Assembly (NCBI GenBank): GCA_030295235.1 | Contig: AP026178.1 | Location: forward strand, 1 to 51,503 | DNA length: 51,503 nucleotides | Origin: Fistulifera solaris | Taxonomy: Eukaryota > Bacillariophyta > Bacillariophyceae > Naviculales > Stauroneidaceae | Reading direction: 5' to 3' | Part shown: piece by piece, positions 11,101 to 23,200 of the stretch | Numbering within the stretch: the stretch's first letter is position 1 | Layout of the letters: each line of letters opens with the position of its first letter | Made by a program: the position numbers and the translations under genes | Notes under the pieces: model-generated | Told to the model about the DNA's origin: nothing | Seen by the model: only the letters and a program-made list of their open reading frames with translations | The model's database searches: none

Positions 11101-14100
11101 TTTACAACTAAAAGATGCTTTCGATAAGACTCAAATCGGTGAATACCTTGGTCGTGAAGTGGAATACCAAAACGGATTTTCGATCAAGGTTTTACACGAA
11201 TACGTGCGTTTACTAAATTTTGAAGGACTTCCTTTGATGACGCCATTAGGTATTTCCTCAGCTCGTTTCGATTGCCGGGTGAGGCTCAGAAGGTAGGGCA
11301 ATACTTTGTCTCGCGTGTTTGGGACGCTGACTCGAAAATGCTCACACTATTTTTGGCGCTCAACTCGCTAGATTGATCGAATCATGGAAAAGTTTGCAGA
11401 GCGCTTCACCGAACAAAACGCTGGCGTTTTCCCATCTGCGGACGCTGCATTCATTTTGTCTTTCTCGATCATAATGCTCAACACTGACCTTCACAATCCT
11501 GCTATCAAAGAAGAACGTCGGATGACCAAAGAGGGCTTTATTCGAAACAACCGTGGCATTTGTGATGGCAAAGATTTGCCAGAAGATCTTCTCTCATCTA
11601 TATTTGACAGAATTAAGAGAAATCCGATTAGTTTGAAGGAAGATGACGAAGCACGAGAGAGCAGCTGTCGTCAGTCTCCCGAATACTGTTTCGTTTTTTT
11701 GCACAAGAAGATTCTGATCGCGCAAAGGAAAGCAACTTTCAAAAGAACGTGATCATATTTTGCGAACCACGGAATCACTGCTAAAGCGTCGCCGCCCGTC
11801 TGACGTGAGTCATAAGAATATCAAATCTATGACGATAAGCCAAGCGACATCATACACAGCGGTTCGTTATGGCAGAAGATAGCGGTTTACGCGATGAGTA
11901 TGTTTCTCCTATGTTTGATGTAGCTTGGGGCCCGGCATTACCGCATTTTCGACTGCTATGGAGTCGGCGAATGGGACTGGTTCTTTAATTAACATTGCAT
12001 CTGATGACGAGTTAGAGATTGCTGCTGAGAATGCCGCTGAAACGATAGAGGTTTGTTTGACTGGTTTTCGGTTTGCCATTACAACGTCTGGTCTATGCGG
12101 TAATAGTACTGCTCGGGATGCCTATATGGGCGCATTAGCTGGTTTCACTCAACTGGGTTCTGGAAGACTACTCGAGCCACGTCACTTACGCTGTATGCAA
12201 ACTATGTTGAGCCTGGCCAAAGAAAGCGGCGAGCTTCTTGGTAGATCGTGGGAGCATGTGTTTAAGGCTTTAAGCGAAATTAATCGATTTCACCAGCTAT
12301 TTCACCTGATGGCCAGAAATGACCGCGTCGCCAGTGCCGCGGCCGAGCGTCGTCGGGCGAAGCTCGAAGCGAAGAGCGCCAAGCGAAAGGAGCAGGAAAG
12401 CGTGCAGCGGCGGAAGATGGAGAGTCGCTCAACGGGCCCGATACCGATGCATCTTATTCGACTGATGAGGATTCACTTGCCGAGTCTACCTTTTCGACGA
12501 CGACGACTTCCAACTGGAAGAGGAAATGGATTCCAAGGCTATAGACGAAGCAAATGCTAGAGCAGTCTACGACGCTGTTTCTGAGACTATCATCGAGGCC
12601 ATATACGAGCGTTCTTCGTCCTTAAGCCCCGGGCAGTGAAAGAGTTTGTTCTTCACCTTTGTCGAGTATCAAAGTCGGAGATATCAGTTGGAGCGTTGGC
12701 CGGAGTTGCATTAGGGACGAAGACAGATTTGACTGCAGTTGCATATCGCGATCATCACGTCCTTCTGGCTAACTCTCAAAAGGATCGGGCAAAGATCCAT
12801 TTCATCACAGCCAGCCTAACATTTACAACCTGCAGAAGCTTGTTGAGGTTACACACTACAACATGGACTCGAGACCACGGTTGTTGTTCGCGGAACTCTG
12901 GAGCATTGTAGCGGAGCATCTTACCGAAACGGCACTACATCCAAATCCAGCGCTTGCAATGTACGCAGTCGATTCTTTTCGGCAGATGAGTATTCAGTAT
13001 CTGCAACGCGAAGAACTAGAAGTGTTTGAATTCAAAAGCGATTTCTAAAACCACTCGAGACTGTTATGGGTCGATCAAAACAGATGAGTACCAAGGAGCT
13101 ATTGTTGAATTGCGTTGCTCGCATCATTCATGTGTTCGGCGAGGACTTAAATGAATCATCTGCTCATCGCGGTGGTTTGAGAAGCGGATGGGTCCCTCTC
13201 TTGTCGATTTTGGGATTAGGTGGACAGGATGTAGATAAGTCTATTGCAGAAATGAGCAGCGAAATTCTAAATCAAGCCATTGAACCATGTCTAAGTCGAA
13301 CATCGGAACATGCCGGAGTTTTGGATGACCATTTTGTTGAATGTGCAACAGCTTATTTGAGGTTCGTAGACGGTCCCAACCATGATCTTAGCTCAATGGC
13401 AGTTGATAAATTGCTTATCTTGGCAGAGTTTCTAGCCAGCAAATCGGATATACCAAGGGGACGACGCCCAAGCGAGATTCCGTTAGAGACGGACATTTCT
13501 ACAAAGGAACTGGAATTGTGGTGGCCAATTCTGCTTGGATTATCAAAAGCAGTTGGCGATGAACGATTAACTATTCGAACGAAATCTATCGAGGCACTCG
13601 AACATATTATCAACAGGTATTTCTTTCCTGGTGATAAGAGCTGCATATGTAAAGGCAAGAGTCCTGATGACAGCCTAAGCGCAGACACTACAATTGATCT
13701 TTCGCGGTATATTGACTCCCGTCTTGGAATTTGCTGAGACTGGGATCGATAGCGAAGAGAGTCAGCGACCCACTTTGCCAGAGGATATTGATCTTTCTTG
13801 GTTCCCAAAGTCACAAAGAACAGAGTCGACGAAGCTGTCGAAGAGGTTCCCTTTCAGGTACCGATTGGCTTGACACGACATTTGATGTGGTGTTGAACTT
13901 GTGTATTAGCATCTGCTTGAGGTCTATCATTGTTTTGACGACACATCACTCGTTGACGAAGTTCTTGCAATTCTAAACAACTGTCTTATTTCGGACAACG
14001 GACCTGTGGCCGTCCGTGGCCTTTATCGATTGGAAGAATTTTTGGTCAAGGATTTGGACAAATCCCTGCGTAGCGAAGACGTCTGGGCGACGGCTTGTCA

Positions 14101-15325
14101 CATGTTGCGTCGATGCTTGACGGCGAGGGGTTTCCCGAGAAACCGACAGTGGCCACAAATAATACACAAGAAACACAAGCGGATGACGAGTCGTCGATGG
14201 CCAAGGTTACCGAAATGGCTGAAAGGGAATATTTAAGCTCAGTAGAGGAATTCGTTGCAGAAGAAAACTGCTCACGAGTCGACGTTATATCGGAAGCAAT
14301 GCGGTCTATATTGTCGGACGACTACTAACAAACAATAGTCTGTCCATCTCGATGAAGTGGATCCTCTTCTTATTGCAGGCCTCGCGGGTATCCAAGATTG
14401 GGAGAAAGCGGCTTTACTTCTAACACAGGGAACGAAGAAGAAAGAAGAGCCATTGCCGAGAGCGTGAGTATTTTTAACCGTATTGCTTGAAAGCTTGCTA
14501 TTTTGCAAATTTTTCTCAAAATCCCTTTTGTATTGACAGACCCGACCATATTGAGACAGCCGTGTATGCAAGAAAATGGCTGAATCGCTTTATTTTGCAG
14601 ATTGCCGCTAGGAGTGAAGGTTTTGACGCTCACACTTCCGACGACGGTAAACCAATTCGAACAACTACAGGGCAGAAACTAGTAATGGAAGAAACGCGGA
14701 AACTCATAGCAAAGTATTTGAGGTCGAGCGTCTCGCTTCAGAGTATGGCCACACTCACGCAGACGAAGTCATTTATGCAAAATTTACTGACTTGTTGAAG
14801 GAGCTGCTCAATGGGTTTTCCAGTTTCGATGCCTTCCATTTGCATTCAATGCAGTGGATCACGCCAGTTTTGCTGGGCGGTATCGGTTGCAAAAGGAAGA
14901 GATCTTGAGTCTCACCCAAATGCTTGTTACACGTATCTTCGACCCCAGATATTGCGCTAAAGGAAAATGCTTCCACCGACAACGAAAATGATGGTTTATA
15001 TTCCGAATCACAGCCAACAGAGAAGCTTGAAAACGAGCCGGCGGATTCTTCAGGCATCGAGGAAGGAAACGGAGGTGACGCTGTTCGGAATCTTGAGTTA
15101 AGCAAAATTGTGCAGAATGGCGAAGAGCTGCCATCAAATGGTGAAATGGATGATGTGCCCGAACCGTCCGAGACACTTGTCGATAACACCATCATGAGAG
15201 CAGAAGAAAGTTTGACTCTCGAGCCGCCAAACTATGCTGTTGATCCTCTTGCTGACAGGGTGAAATTTACGAAGCATCGGGTTTGCACAATAGTAGTCGA
15301 ACGGATTCCATGGGATCACTCATGA
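8185..15325 (+). CDS. BIG-type Sec7 ARF guanine-nucleotide exchange factor (frame-broken)
   Basis: Exchanges GDP for GTP on ARF GTPases at trans-Golgi/endosome membranes to start vesicle coating. Order seen: an acidic Glu/Pro/Ser-rich N-terminus (8185-9100); a DCB-like part with NRTTARAALQQLTTSVF near 9903-9953; the HUS region (10040-10660) with DVFLVLRSLCKLSMRSLPD, IKNYLCVSLLKTALQTTQT and NYDCDLSAVDLFHRIVNTL; the Sec7 domain (about 11015-11640) starting NQKPSAGIAYAVKCGHLDG and containing FRLPGEAQK with the catalytic 'glutamic finger' codon at 11281-11283, and FSIIMLNTDLHNP; HDS1-like sequence (11920-12330); and the BIG C-terminal part (12860-13640) with FAELWSIVAEHLTETALHPN and AMYAVDSFRQMSIQYL. 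Probable intron 14464-14539. Length (~2,300 codons) suits the BIG family. About 20 frame breaks. The C-terminal ~150 residues are acidic and unassigned. Confidence 0.9.
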
Positions 15326-15528
15326 AAGAGGCAGAGGTTTAGATAGTTCTTCCGAGTCGAAAAGAAGGGGCTCGTGCAGCATCCGTGAAAACTTAATACA
15401 ACAAAACCACTACGATTCTGTATTCTGTTGTTTAAACGTAAGGAATGTACTAGCCTTTCCGCTTCCTCATCAACGACCAACGTTCCCATCATTTGTTAAG
15501 CTCTACTCGAACAGACCAATTAGTTAGT

Positions 15529-16802
15529 TCAGCAGCCGCACCCCAACGGGCAGAATGTGGAGGAACGTAAAAGGGAAGAATTCCTGCTGCTCCGAATTCC
15601 TTGCAATGAATCGCTCCAAAGATCCACAATCATGAAACCTAAAGAATCATTTTCACAAACCCGTTCCAAGCTCCCTAAAAGTGATCGAATTTCTTGTACT
15701 GCCGTTTCCAAATTGCTATTCTTCGCCACCCACTCTTGCAGCTGATGCTCTATTCGTTTCTCGCGGCACTGAAAATGCAAACGCAGTACAGGGGCAAATT
15801 CCAAAATAGACGAGACCGGATGGAAGTGAAGGGTGTTTTCAGCATGTCTCGCATGGCGTAGGGACTCGTCGTGGTAGGAGCTGGAATTCTTCTCATTGTA
15901 TTGTTCACTCGTCTCCGCAGCGTCGCGCTGCTTTGGGTGAAAACCCGGCTCATTAAAGTAGGGATCCTTGACCAACACCATAGCCTGGATACTTATTAGA
16001 ATTTGTAGTAGCGTCGATTTGTTCGGTTCCCAGCCCGGACCGCTCCACGTTCCTAGCAAACTGGCACACACTCGCCACAATTATAGAGATTAGGATTGAA
16101 TCGAATCGTTCCACCTCCAGTCGTCAGGAACTGGACGCGCGGAGGACGTGCCGGATAATCTTGCAAAAGCAATCAAAGAAAAGACACCATTCTCGTACGG
16201 AGAACCCTCGGGACCCGTGATAGCAACACGAAGCAGATCGAGTCGCGACTCTTGGACCCGAACAAAATGGAACTTTGGGCGTGTACGGGCAAACTGAGCT
16301 GATATTCGAGGAGCTCTTGATACAACTTAGTCGTTTTCATGGTAGGATTCCGCAATGTTCCCGCGAATTTGTGTTTTGGGTTGAAATCGGAAACGAATTC
16401 CATTCGAATTGGTCCCAGTGATTGTTTGTAGAGAGTCTCCTCATCTTGCTCGGTGGTCGAAGGTTGCGTATTCTCCGAGCAGGCCTTAGCTGTTAGAGCC
16501 TCTAAGTCAATGACTTCCACATTGTTACTGATAGGATTGACTGTTTCGTTCTCAATCTGACGCTTACGCTTTCTCCGAGAGCCTGCAAAATTCCGCATCA
16601 TGTTGTGCGTGTAATCATCACCAACATCATCGTCCATCGACAAATCGATTATCGTTTGTTGCGTTTGCCGCTTCGCCGGGTTTGCTTCCGTCAAATCAAT
16701 TATCTCATTCTTACGCGATGTATTGCTTTCTATATTATTCATGTTGAGTTGAGTGTGTTGATTTGAATCTTTTTGCTTTTGTTTCAAGCGATGCGATGAC
16801 AC
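15529..16802 (-). CDS. Large E2 ubiquitin-conjugating enzyme, UBE2O/BIRC6-like, with SIM-like motifs
   Basis: The UBC fold is readable: [17 protein letters not shown], then a segment continuing as [19 protein letters not shown] across a frame break near 16270, RFNPNLYN, and [20 protein letters not shown] with [31 protein letters not shown] carries the catalytic Cys (codon 16066-16068), and this form with a late Cys and a long insert is typical of UBE2O, PHO2 and BIRC6 E2s. The N-terminal ~130 residues hold three SUMO-interaction-like motifs: [15 protein letters not shown] and VIDLEA, the middle one followed by acidic residues. This suggests recruitment to SUMOylated substrates (inference). 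An RKRKR stretch nearby could be a nuclear signal. Start at ATG 16802. Convergent with the ARF-GEF. The last ~60 residues may be in the wrong frame. Confidence 0.85.
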
Positions 16803-16995
16803 AGTTGAGGGTTTACAAGAAGTATGTTCTTGCCTTTTGCAGAACCTGCGGAACGTAGCTGTCGGTCAAGACTACATTTCAGTTCATAGTAGTTCAATTA
16901 TTAAAAGCATCCTTCTGTCGCACGGAGATTCCAACCAATTAAATTAAAATTGAGAGTTTAGCGTACTTATGTCCTATCCATCCCTATGGCAGGGA

Positions 16996-17060
16996 CGTTA
17001 AAATTCTGCCTCCCAGTACAAGATTCTACGTAGCGTCTACGACGAGGCAGAATTTTAACG
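16996..17060. repeat. Perfect 17-bp inverted repeat
   Basis: Arms CGTTAAAATTCTGCCTC (16996-17012) and its exact reverse complement (17044-17060). The 31-base loop itself contains the palindrome CTACGTAG (17026-17033). The flanks GGGA and TCCC extend the pairing with a small bulge. It could fold as a stem-loop or be the ends of a tiny foldback element. Confidence 0.85.
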
Positions 17061-17076
17061 CCGTTCCCAGATTCAT

Positions 17077-17113
17077 TAATCCTTCACTAGAGGTATCACC
17101 TAGTGAAGGATTA
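17077..17113. repeat. Second inverted repeat, 13-14 bp arms
   Basis: TAATCCTTCACTAG (17077-17090) and its reverse complement (17100-17113). The loop GGTATCACC can also pair GGT with ACC. It sits 16 bases after the preceding hairpin and 8 bases before the next palindrome. Confidence 0.85.
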
Positions 17114-17120
17114 CCAAGTC

Positions 17121-17134
17121 ATCACCGTGGTGAT
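17121..17134. repeat. Short palindrome, 6-bp arms
   Basis: ATCACC and GGTGAT separated by two bases. Weak on its own; noted because it is the third inverted repeat in 140 bases. Confidence 0.6.
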
Positions 17135-17775
17135 AATCATGGGGCTGCCATCTGATTCAGATCAGGTTACGGCCTAGTCCGTCGGGCGAATCGTTAGTTT
17201 GGGTTTACGTTTTGTAAAAAGATTTTTCAAATAATTAATTCAAGGTTTCCGACAGGGAGTCTTTGTTATCAAACTAGAGTCACCTCGCCTTCTTTTTATT
17301 GCCTTTTCGTAGCGAGCGAGACGCAATTTAGCCGAGCGAAAGAGTTGTAATGATTCGAACTTAGCATGTCGAAAGAGCACTATAGCCTTGAAGTGTTGTC
17401 CGTTTTCGGAGCGACAAGACTCAGTCACGAATTAGGCGAATGAAAATACCCAATAAATAGGTCTAAGTGCCAACGTTTCCATGTCATTAAGCTGTTCTTT
17501 GTGCTTCAATTAGCTACCTATCTATGTTCTCTATTTTCAACGCAGAAATCACTTGTTTGCATTGAAGTTCCTCCACCCCTTTGCCTAAGTCAAGATTCAC
17601 TATAGTCCCAAAGTGTAGACGACCTTATGAGATGACTGGGCTGTGTCGTGAAAATGACGTAAGCGTCGGTTGCTGTTGCGCGTTCGACGTGTTTGGCAGC
17701 GAACTTCTTCAAGGGACAACAAACCTTATTATTAGTCTACTCGTCTTTCTCTTTGCTCCAGCGTCCTCAAGATCA

Positions 17776-18202
17776 ATGAATAGTAACCTCAGTGTCGTTA
17801 TTATGTGCCGACTTTTTATTCTACTGGTGTCGGTATTGCTTTCCCCCTCCCATCAGCTGCTTTCTTCCTTCAGAATGCGGTGCTGATTTCGTTTCGTCGT
17901 CCTCGAGGACTGTTTTATACGGCGAAGGAACCGGAGGATGGGGACTCGGTAACAGTCGTGAAATGGTTCCGGAAGAATTTGCCAGGGAGAACGAAAGGCT
18001 TTTGAGGGATATCGGTTGCAAGATCGGGGTGAATTCATGCGAAAAGTAAGAGACGATAAAGATAATCTCAAAAAGCAAGAAATGGCGGAATTGTTGGGTG
18101 TAGCGAGCTGGAATTAATGTGAAGAATCCGAAAGATCGACTGTATAAGTTTGATTCGGATTTGATTAAAGAGGATGACGAAGATATTGACTTGAGCGTTT
18201 AA
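17776..18202 (+). CDS. Small conserved protein with signal peptide, function unknown
   Basis: Starts MNSNLSVVIMCRLF, a typical hydrophobic signal sequence (FILLVSVLLSPSHQLL). Then, in successive frames: SSSSRTVLYGEGTGGWGLGN, SREMVPEEFAR, GERKAFEGYRLQDRGEFM, RKVRDDKDNLKKQEMAELLG, INVKNPKDRLYKFDSDL, and a very acidic end KEDDEDIDLSV with the stop at 18200-18202. About 140 residues. The continuity of protein-like sequence through two or three frames shows a real gene with indels. The signal peptide plus no other membrane segment suggests a plastid or secretory protein; in diatoms plastid proteins enter through the ER, but no clear ASAFAP-type cleavage motif was seen. I do not know its function. 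Confidence 0.65.
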
Positions 18203-18628
18203 TGTCAAAGAAGTTTCCTTCGCAGATTATTCGCCACGGAGTATCTTCTTGGTAGAGTCCTAAAGTAAAGTTTGAAACGTTCCTCAATCCGATTCTTCTG
18301 TTCTTGTCCAGCTATTGGGATGCTTTCACAGGTGCTGTCTGTGGATAATGAGTCCTTGGGCACCTTCACATTACAGTCGACTTCGTCGTTAATCATTATC
18401 GTTTTGAAGCTTACAAAAACAATAACAATTCGGCTAGAGGCCTCTAGTTGCTCGTCCACCTTGTTTTGCACCGCTAAAGTGGACAGATTTGTGCCTTAAT
18501 GTAAAGAGCCAACAAATTCATGGGTTAAAAATTTGGCGGACAGTTGGCACAAACGCTTCGCTAATAAAGGTCGGAAGTCTACAGAGAAGAATTGAAAAGA
18601 ATTTATTTTGATTCCCATACTTAAGGGA
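18203..18628. other. Intergenic, no supported gene
   Basis: An 88-codon minus-strand frame (18205-18471) has no recognisable features. This is the 3' side of both neighbouring convergent genes. Confidence 0.45.
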
Positions 18629-19804
18629 TCAAGAAGTATCAAATTGACTGCACAAGACTGGATTCTCTTGCAACATGGTATATATACAATCAAGGTCTTG
18701 TTGCACCATACATTCCCAACAAGCTTCAAAATCTGACCTCCATTTCGCCCGCCCAGCGCGATTGAGTTTCAAATACATTTCGATCACTTCATTTAATTCA
18801 TGGCTTACAATTTCGATGCTCTGCAATGACGTATTGGTTGACATTAGGTTCAGTAAAAGCGCGTTGATACGCGCGTCACAGCCCTCGTCCGACTTGCTAC
18901 CAGCAAATGAATTTCCTGCAAAGCAGTGTTTTGATTGCCGCTCAAAGCCTGGGCCAAAAACGGAGAAATCTATCAGGAACAAAATTTCCATGACCAATGC
19001 GGAGTATTTGAAGGCGACAATTTGTTTTCAAGGATTGTGCTAATGTGTTCCACCCCAGCTCATCCACATGATTGTCAATCAGACACAATTCTTGTAACAT
19101 TGAGTTATCTAGCAGAGCAATCAGAAAGTTCGTACTATAATCATGAACCACATTCCGAAGAGAAAGACGCTGTAGCCGAGGCATATTCTGCATCAGCGAG
19201 TGAACCCAGCAAGGTTTTCGATTCAGGTCGCCATGACCGGCTCGACTAAACGACACTCGCAGCTCCTGCAGGTTAGATAAGGAGTAAAGCTGCTCAAGAA
19301 GCTCTCTACAAGCGTCACTCTTTTGGTCCGGAAGGTGTAAATCGAAACACAATAAATGGGAATGTTCTCGCAAGCGATGCAAAACGGTGCTATAGAACTG
19401 TCCAGCCAGTAAGTGCTATCCGACGAGCCACACATGTCAAGTGTCGAGAGGGAACCAAGACTTAAGTGCTCTAATTGCCGAGCTTGTTGCACAAACCGAC
19501 ATAGTTGCTTCAAAGAGAGCGGGAAATGTGATGTATTCATGTAGGCGCGTCGCAATCCGCGAAATTGATTGCAAGCATTGAGCAACTGAGAACACCAATT
19601 CAGATAGTCTTGTCGTAGAGCGTCATCTTCGTCGCTTGGCGGTATAAACGGATCAAACCAAAAGCCGATCACCGATTCATTCGAGCGAATGGCGTCCAAC
19701 AGTTCTTCAGTTTCTTCTTGAAAACAGGCAAAATGCATGCCCATTGGGTCAAAGTAGCGCATTTGGTTGCTACGTAACAAATCGGTAAAATTGGCCATTA
19801 TCAA
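18629..19804 (-). CDS. Leucine-rich-repeat (RNI-like) protein, diatom type
   Basis: Starts MIMANFTDLLRSNQMRYFDP at 19804 (or the second Met, 19798). LRR units are clear: QLEHLSLGSLSTLDM, LQELRVSFSRAG, RLQRLSLRNVVHD, MLQELCLIDNHVDELGWNTL, and LQSIEIVSHELNEV. Near the end is YLKLNRAGRAKW; the LNRAGR signature is familiar from the C-terminal cap of many diatom LRR proteins. Ends VLCSQFDTS at the stop at 18629. Expected ~390 residues. Frame breaks near 19385 and 18990. No signal peptide or membrane segment, so probably a soluble protein-interaction module. Partner unknown. Confidence 0.78.
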
Positions 19805-20276
19805 GACAGAACTATACGGTAGGAAAGGGAGAGAAAAGTGATTCGTTCGAGATTCGTCTTGTCCATGGAACGTTTTGTCGGCTTGTGTTTATGACTGTTG
19901 CTTTCGTTTTTCCCTGTTTCTTCCGATGAAATTCATTTTCTCGTTTTCGTCGGAACTCGAAACTCGAAAGAAGTGTCTTCGTTGGTCCACGTCATCCACT
20001 CCCGAACACCAAAGGTCAACATGAGGAGCGACGGACAGTCAAATCTGTTGGATTGTAAATCACAGTCAACGCATATGATATCGAATATACGAACGAATAT
20101 TTGACATTTATTTGACGCTACTCTTTGTCGCCGGCCTCGTTGTTTGCAACCGGCAGTCGACCGATAACGACAACAATTGTGATTTTTCTGTTGATTCGCA
20201 AAGACCATGGCCATCATTACAATTGATATGGCATTTTTCTGCTCGTTTTGACCCATTGACTACGGAAATACGCGAT
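19805..20276. other. Divergent intergenic region (LRR gene / ASPM gene)
   Basis: No supported gene. It should hold both promoters, since the LRR gene runs left and the ASPM gene runs right. No clear core-promoter motif was identified. Confidence 0.5.
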
Positions 20277-23200
20277 GATGGAAGCCTTACATTCTTCTAA
20301 ACGACAACCGCTTGGTCGCCGCACCAACCAGGAAGAGAAAATGTCGACAGCAAAGAAAAGCAATCCCAATTATTTGGAGATAGGACGGCTACAGAGAATG
20401 CTACACCTTCGTTTCGTCGTGCTGTTCGAGCGACATTGACACCGCGCTCGATGTTGTCTCAAGAAATGCAATTGTCAGGAGACTCTTCCTTCATTTCGCT
20501 ATCTTCTCCGGTTGTAGACAACTCCGTGCTACCCACAACGGGCGTTTTCTCGACAATGACAACAAACACAACAAAAATACTATCTTCCAAAGCGATACCC
20601 GGTTCTACGGAAAGCAATCCAGTCGCAATAAAAGAATCAAAACCTAAATCAAGTATTTTCAAATCAACTTTGCAGAAATTTACGGAAGCACCCCGACACT
20701 CTCCTGCTCCAGTCAATGTACCTCCGACGATCGTTAGTTCGACGGCGCCAGCTTTGGTCATTGATACGTCTGCTATTCCTCAGAATCTACCACCGGAACC
20801 AATTTCTACATCACAAGGTGATGCGAGTCTTGATGCCGCGTTGAAAGGGCTCATGGAAGCGGTCATGACGCCTCCCAGCACTACCAAGTCAGCCGGGGTT
20901 TGCATGGATCTCTCTAGTGTTTTGCGAAGCCGCGCAGGGAACAAGACCACCAAAGAAACCACCGATCCCTCGAAAACAAAGTAGCTTTGTGCCCGGTCGC
21001 TCCTCTCAGAAAAAGCACGAATGGGAAAAGTAAAAGCAAAACGATCATGTCTCCGATTCAATTGATGCCTCCGACTGCAACCACAAGTGCCGACGAAAAG
21101 AAAACAAGGAAGCGTGGGCTAGTCAACAAGAAGAAACCTTCACTACATTTCTAAATTACATTTTGTGTCCCCAGACGAAGCAGATACGCTGCAATGGCAT
21201 CAACGATACGCCAAGGCGCGATTGAAAGCACGAGCCGTTTTTGTCAGCATGTCAACCACGCGCGACACGCTCCATTCCGAAATTTCGACTGGCCGCGTCA
21301 CTATTCGCACCGACAAAGATATTCACGCGGATCTCACTGTTCGTGCCGAGGTCATGGAGCTCCTTCAGTCCTTTCAGCCGCAGTGGCTTCGGCTTGGTCT
21401 CGAAACGATGTTGGGTGATATTCCCAACAAGATGACCATGAAAGATTTCATCTTGGATCGTCTACTGTTCGATCGGAAACTTCTCAAAAGTATACACGAG
21501 GAAAATGCAAAGTCCCTTCGGGTCGCTTCGAAAAGGACTACAAACAGGAGATGCGGCAGCTCGTATTGTATCGTGTACTGGTGCTTTTCTTCTTTCTGGA
21601 AGAAGCAACGCAGGCTCATTGTTTTGACCAACCCCTTTCAACGCGAATTCGAAGTACAAAGCAATGAAAGACATTTTAAACGCACTGAGTCGAATTGTCC
21701 TCCATGGCCAGGGTAATTTTGCTCGCCATCTGGAACGACAAGGTTTGAAAGTGGTGTATCAGCAGTCGGTAGTCGATGAACTTGATTTTCGCATTGTCAA
21801 TCTCGCTACTGATTTACGAGATGGGACACGCTTGGCACGTTGGGCCGAAGAACTATTGCACTTGCCTCGATTTGAGCTGATTCAGAAATTGAAATTCCAG
21901 CCGGCTCCCGTCTGCAAAAATACGTAATTTACAACGTGTCCTCGGAGAGTTGATGCATCTTGTACCGGACAGTAAGGTTTTGGCTCATCATATTGTCGAT
22001 GGGTATCGCGATCGAGTATTCTTATTGCTGTGGACTCTTCTAGCAAAGTCTTGCTTGGATGATTTGCTACCCGTGGAAAGAGTGCACGAAGAGATTGAAC
22101 GACTCGAGCGACTTCGTTCATTCTCGAATTTCCCTTTGTTCCACCTGATCTCAAGGGCAGCTTGCTAATATGGGCTGATTTGGTGTGTCGTCGTTTCGGT
22201 CGGTCTGTACAAAATTGGACATCATCTTTCTTTGATGGAGTCTCTGTTTGCATATTGATACATTATTACCATCCTCGGCTTCTACGTATTGAGGATATCG
22301 ACTACCGAGCATTCCGCTAAGGAAAACGCGAAGCGTGCTAACAAAGTGTTAGTTCGTTTGGGTGGAATGCCGCACCAAATCATCCCAGCTAAACCTTCTG
22401 AAGAATCCATGTTGCTTGCGTTAACTTGTCTTTGCTCTCGTTTACTTTCGTCCAGTGCGGAAGACCGAGCGACCCGCTTGATTCAATTTGCCTATCGGGC
22501 TTATAGCGAGCGGAAAATGGAGCTGCGACGAAAAGAAGCTGCAAGGTTGATCTGGAGTGCGTGGGAGATACATCGAGAAGTGTACTATTCTTCACAGCGC
22601 TGTACTTATGCGAAAGCAGTCGCCGTGCTAGAGAACTTTGTACTCCGATACAAGAACAAGTTTTCCTGTTGCGACTAAGCCGTGAACAGACACATCAGAA
22701 GGCGGTTATTATCCAGGTAAGCGAATGATCATGATTTTAATTTGTATAGTAGTTGTAGTAAATCTCACAGCTCGGTAGAAACATGTACGCCGTTTCTTGG
22801 CTTCAAAACGAACGGGAGTCGTAACGGAGAGGATTAACGCAGCAATGATCATTCAGTTGTGGTGGACTCGTATGATGGTCAAGCAAATGATTCGAGACGA
22901 TGCAGCCGTCGCAATTCAGCATTGGTGGCGTAATAATGTTTCGCGATTGCATCAAAGCTGATCTTAGCGGCCTCATCAGTTATCCTAAAGCAATGGAAAG
23001 CCTTCCGAGCTCGTCGTTACACTAAAATGGTCCAATCCGCATGTAAGATTCAGCGGATTTGGAAAGGGTTCCTGGCTCAGGTCAATCTCCAGCTCGCATT
23101 CATCGATATTATAACTGTGCAAGCTTTAGCCAGGCGCTTCCTTGCAGGACAGGAATATAAGAAGCGCCGTCAAGCTGTATTACTTTTGCAAAAGACCAAA

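Larger units (their letters stand above)
16803..17775. other. Intergenic with hairpin cluster
   Basis: Lies between the divergently transcribed E2 gene and the small + strand gene at 17776. No supported gene. It contains three successive inverted repeats (16996-17134), listed separately. Confidence 0.6.

Noticed and set aside
17140-17240. tRNA-like fold after the hairpin cluster
   Set aside because: Short complementary stretches exist, but no acceptor stem, TTC-loop or anticodon arm could be fitted.
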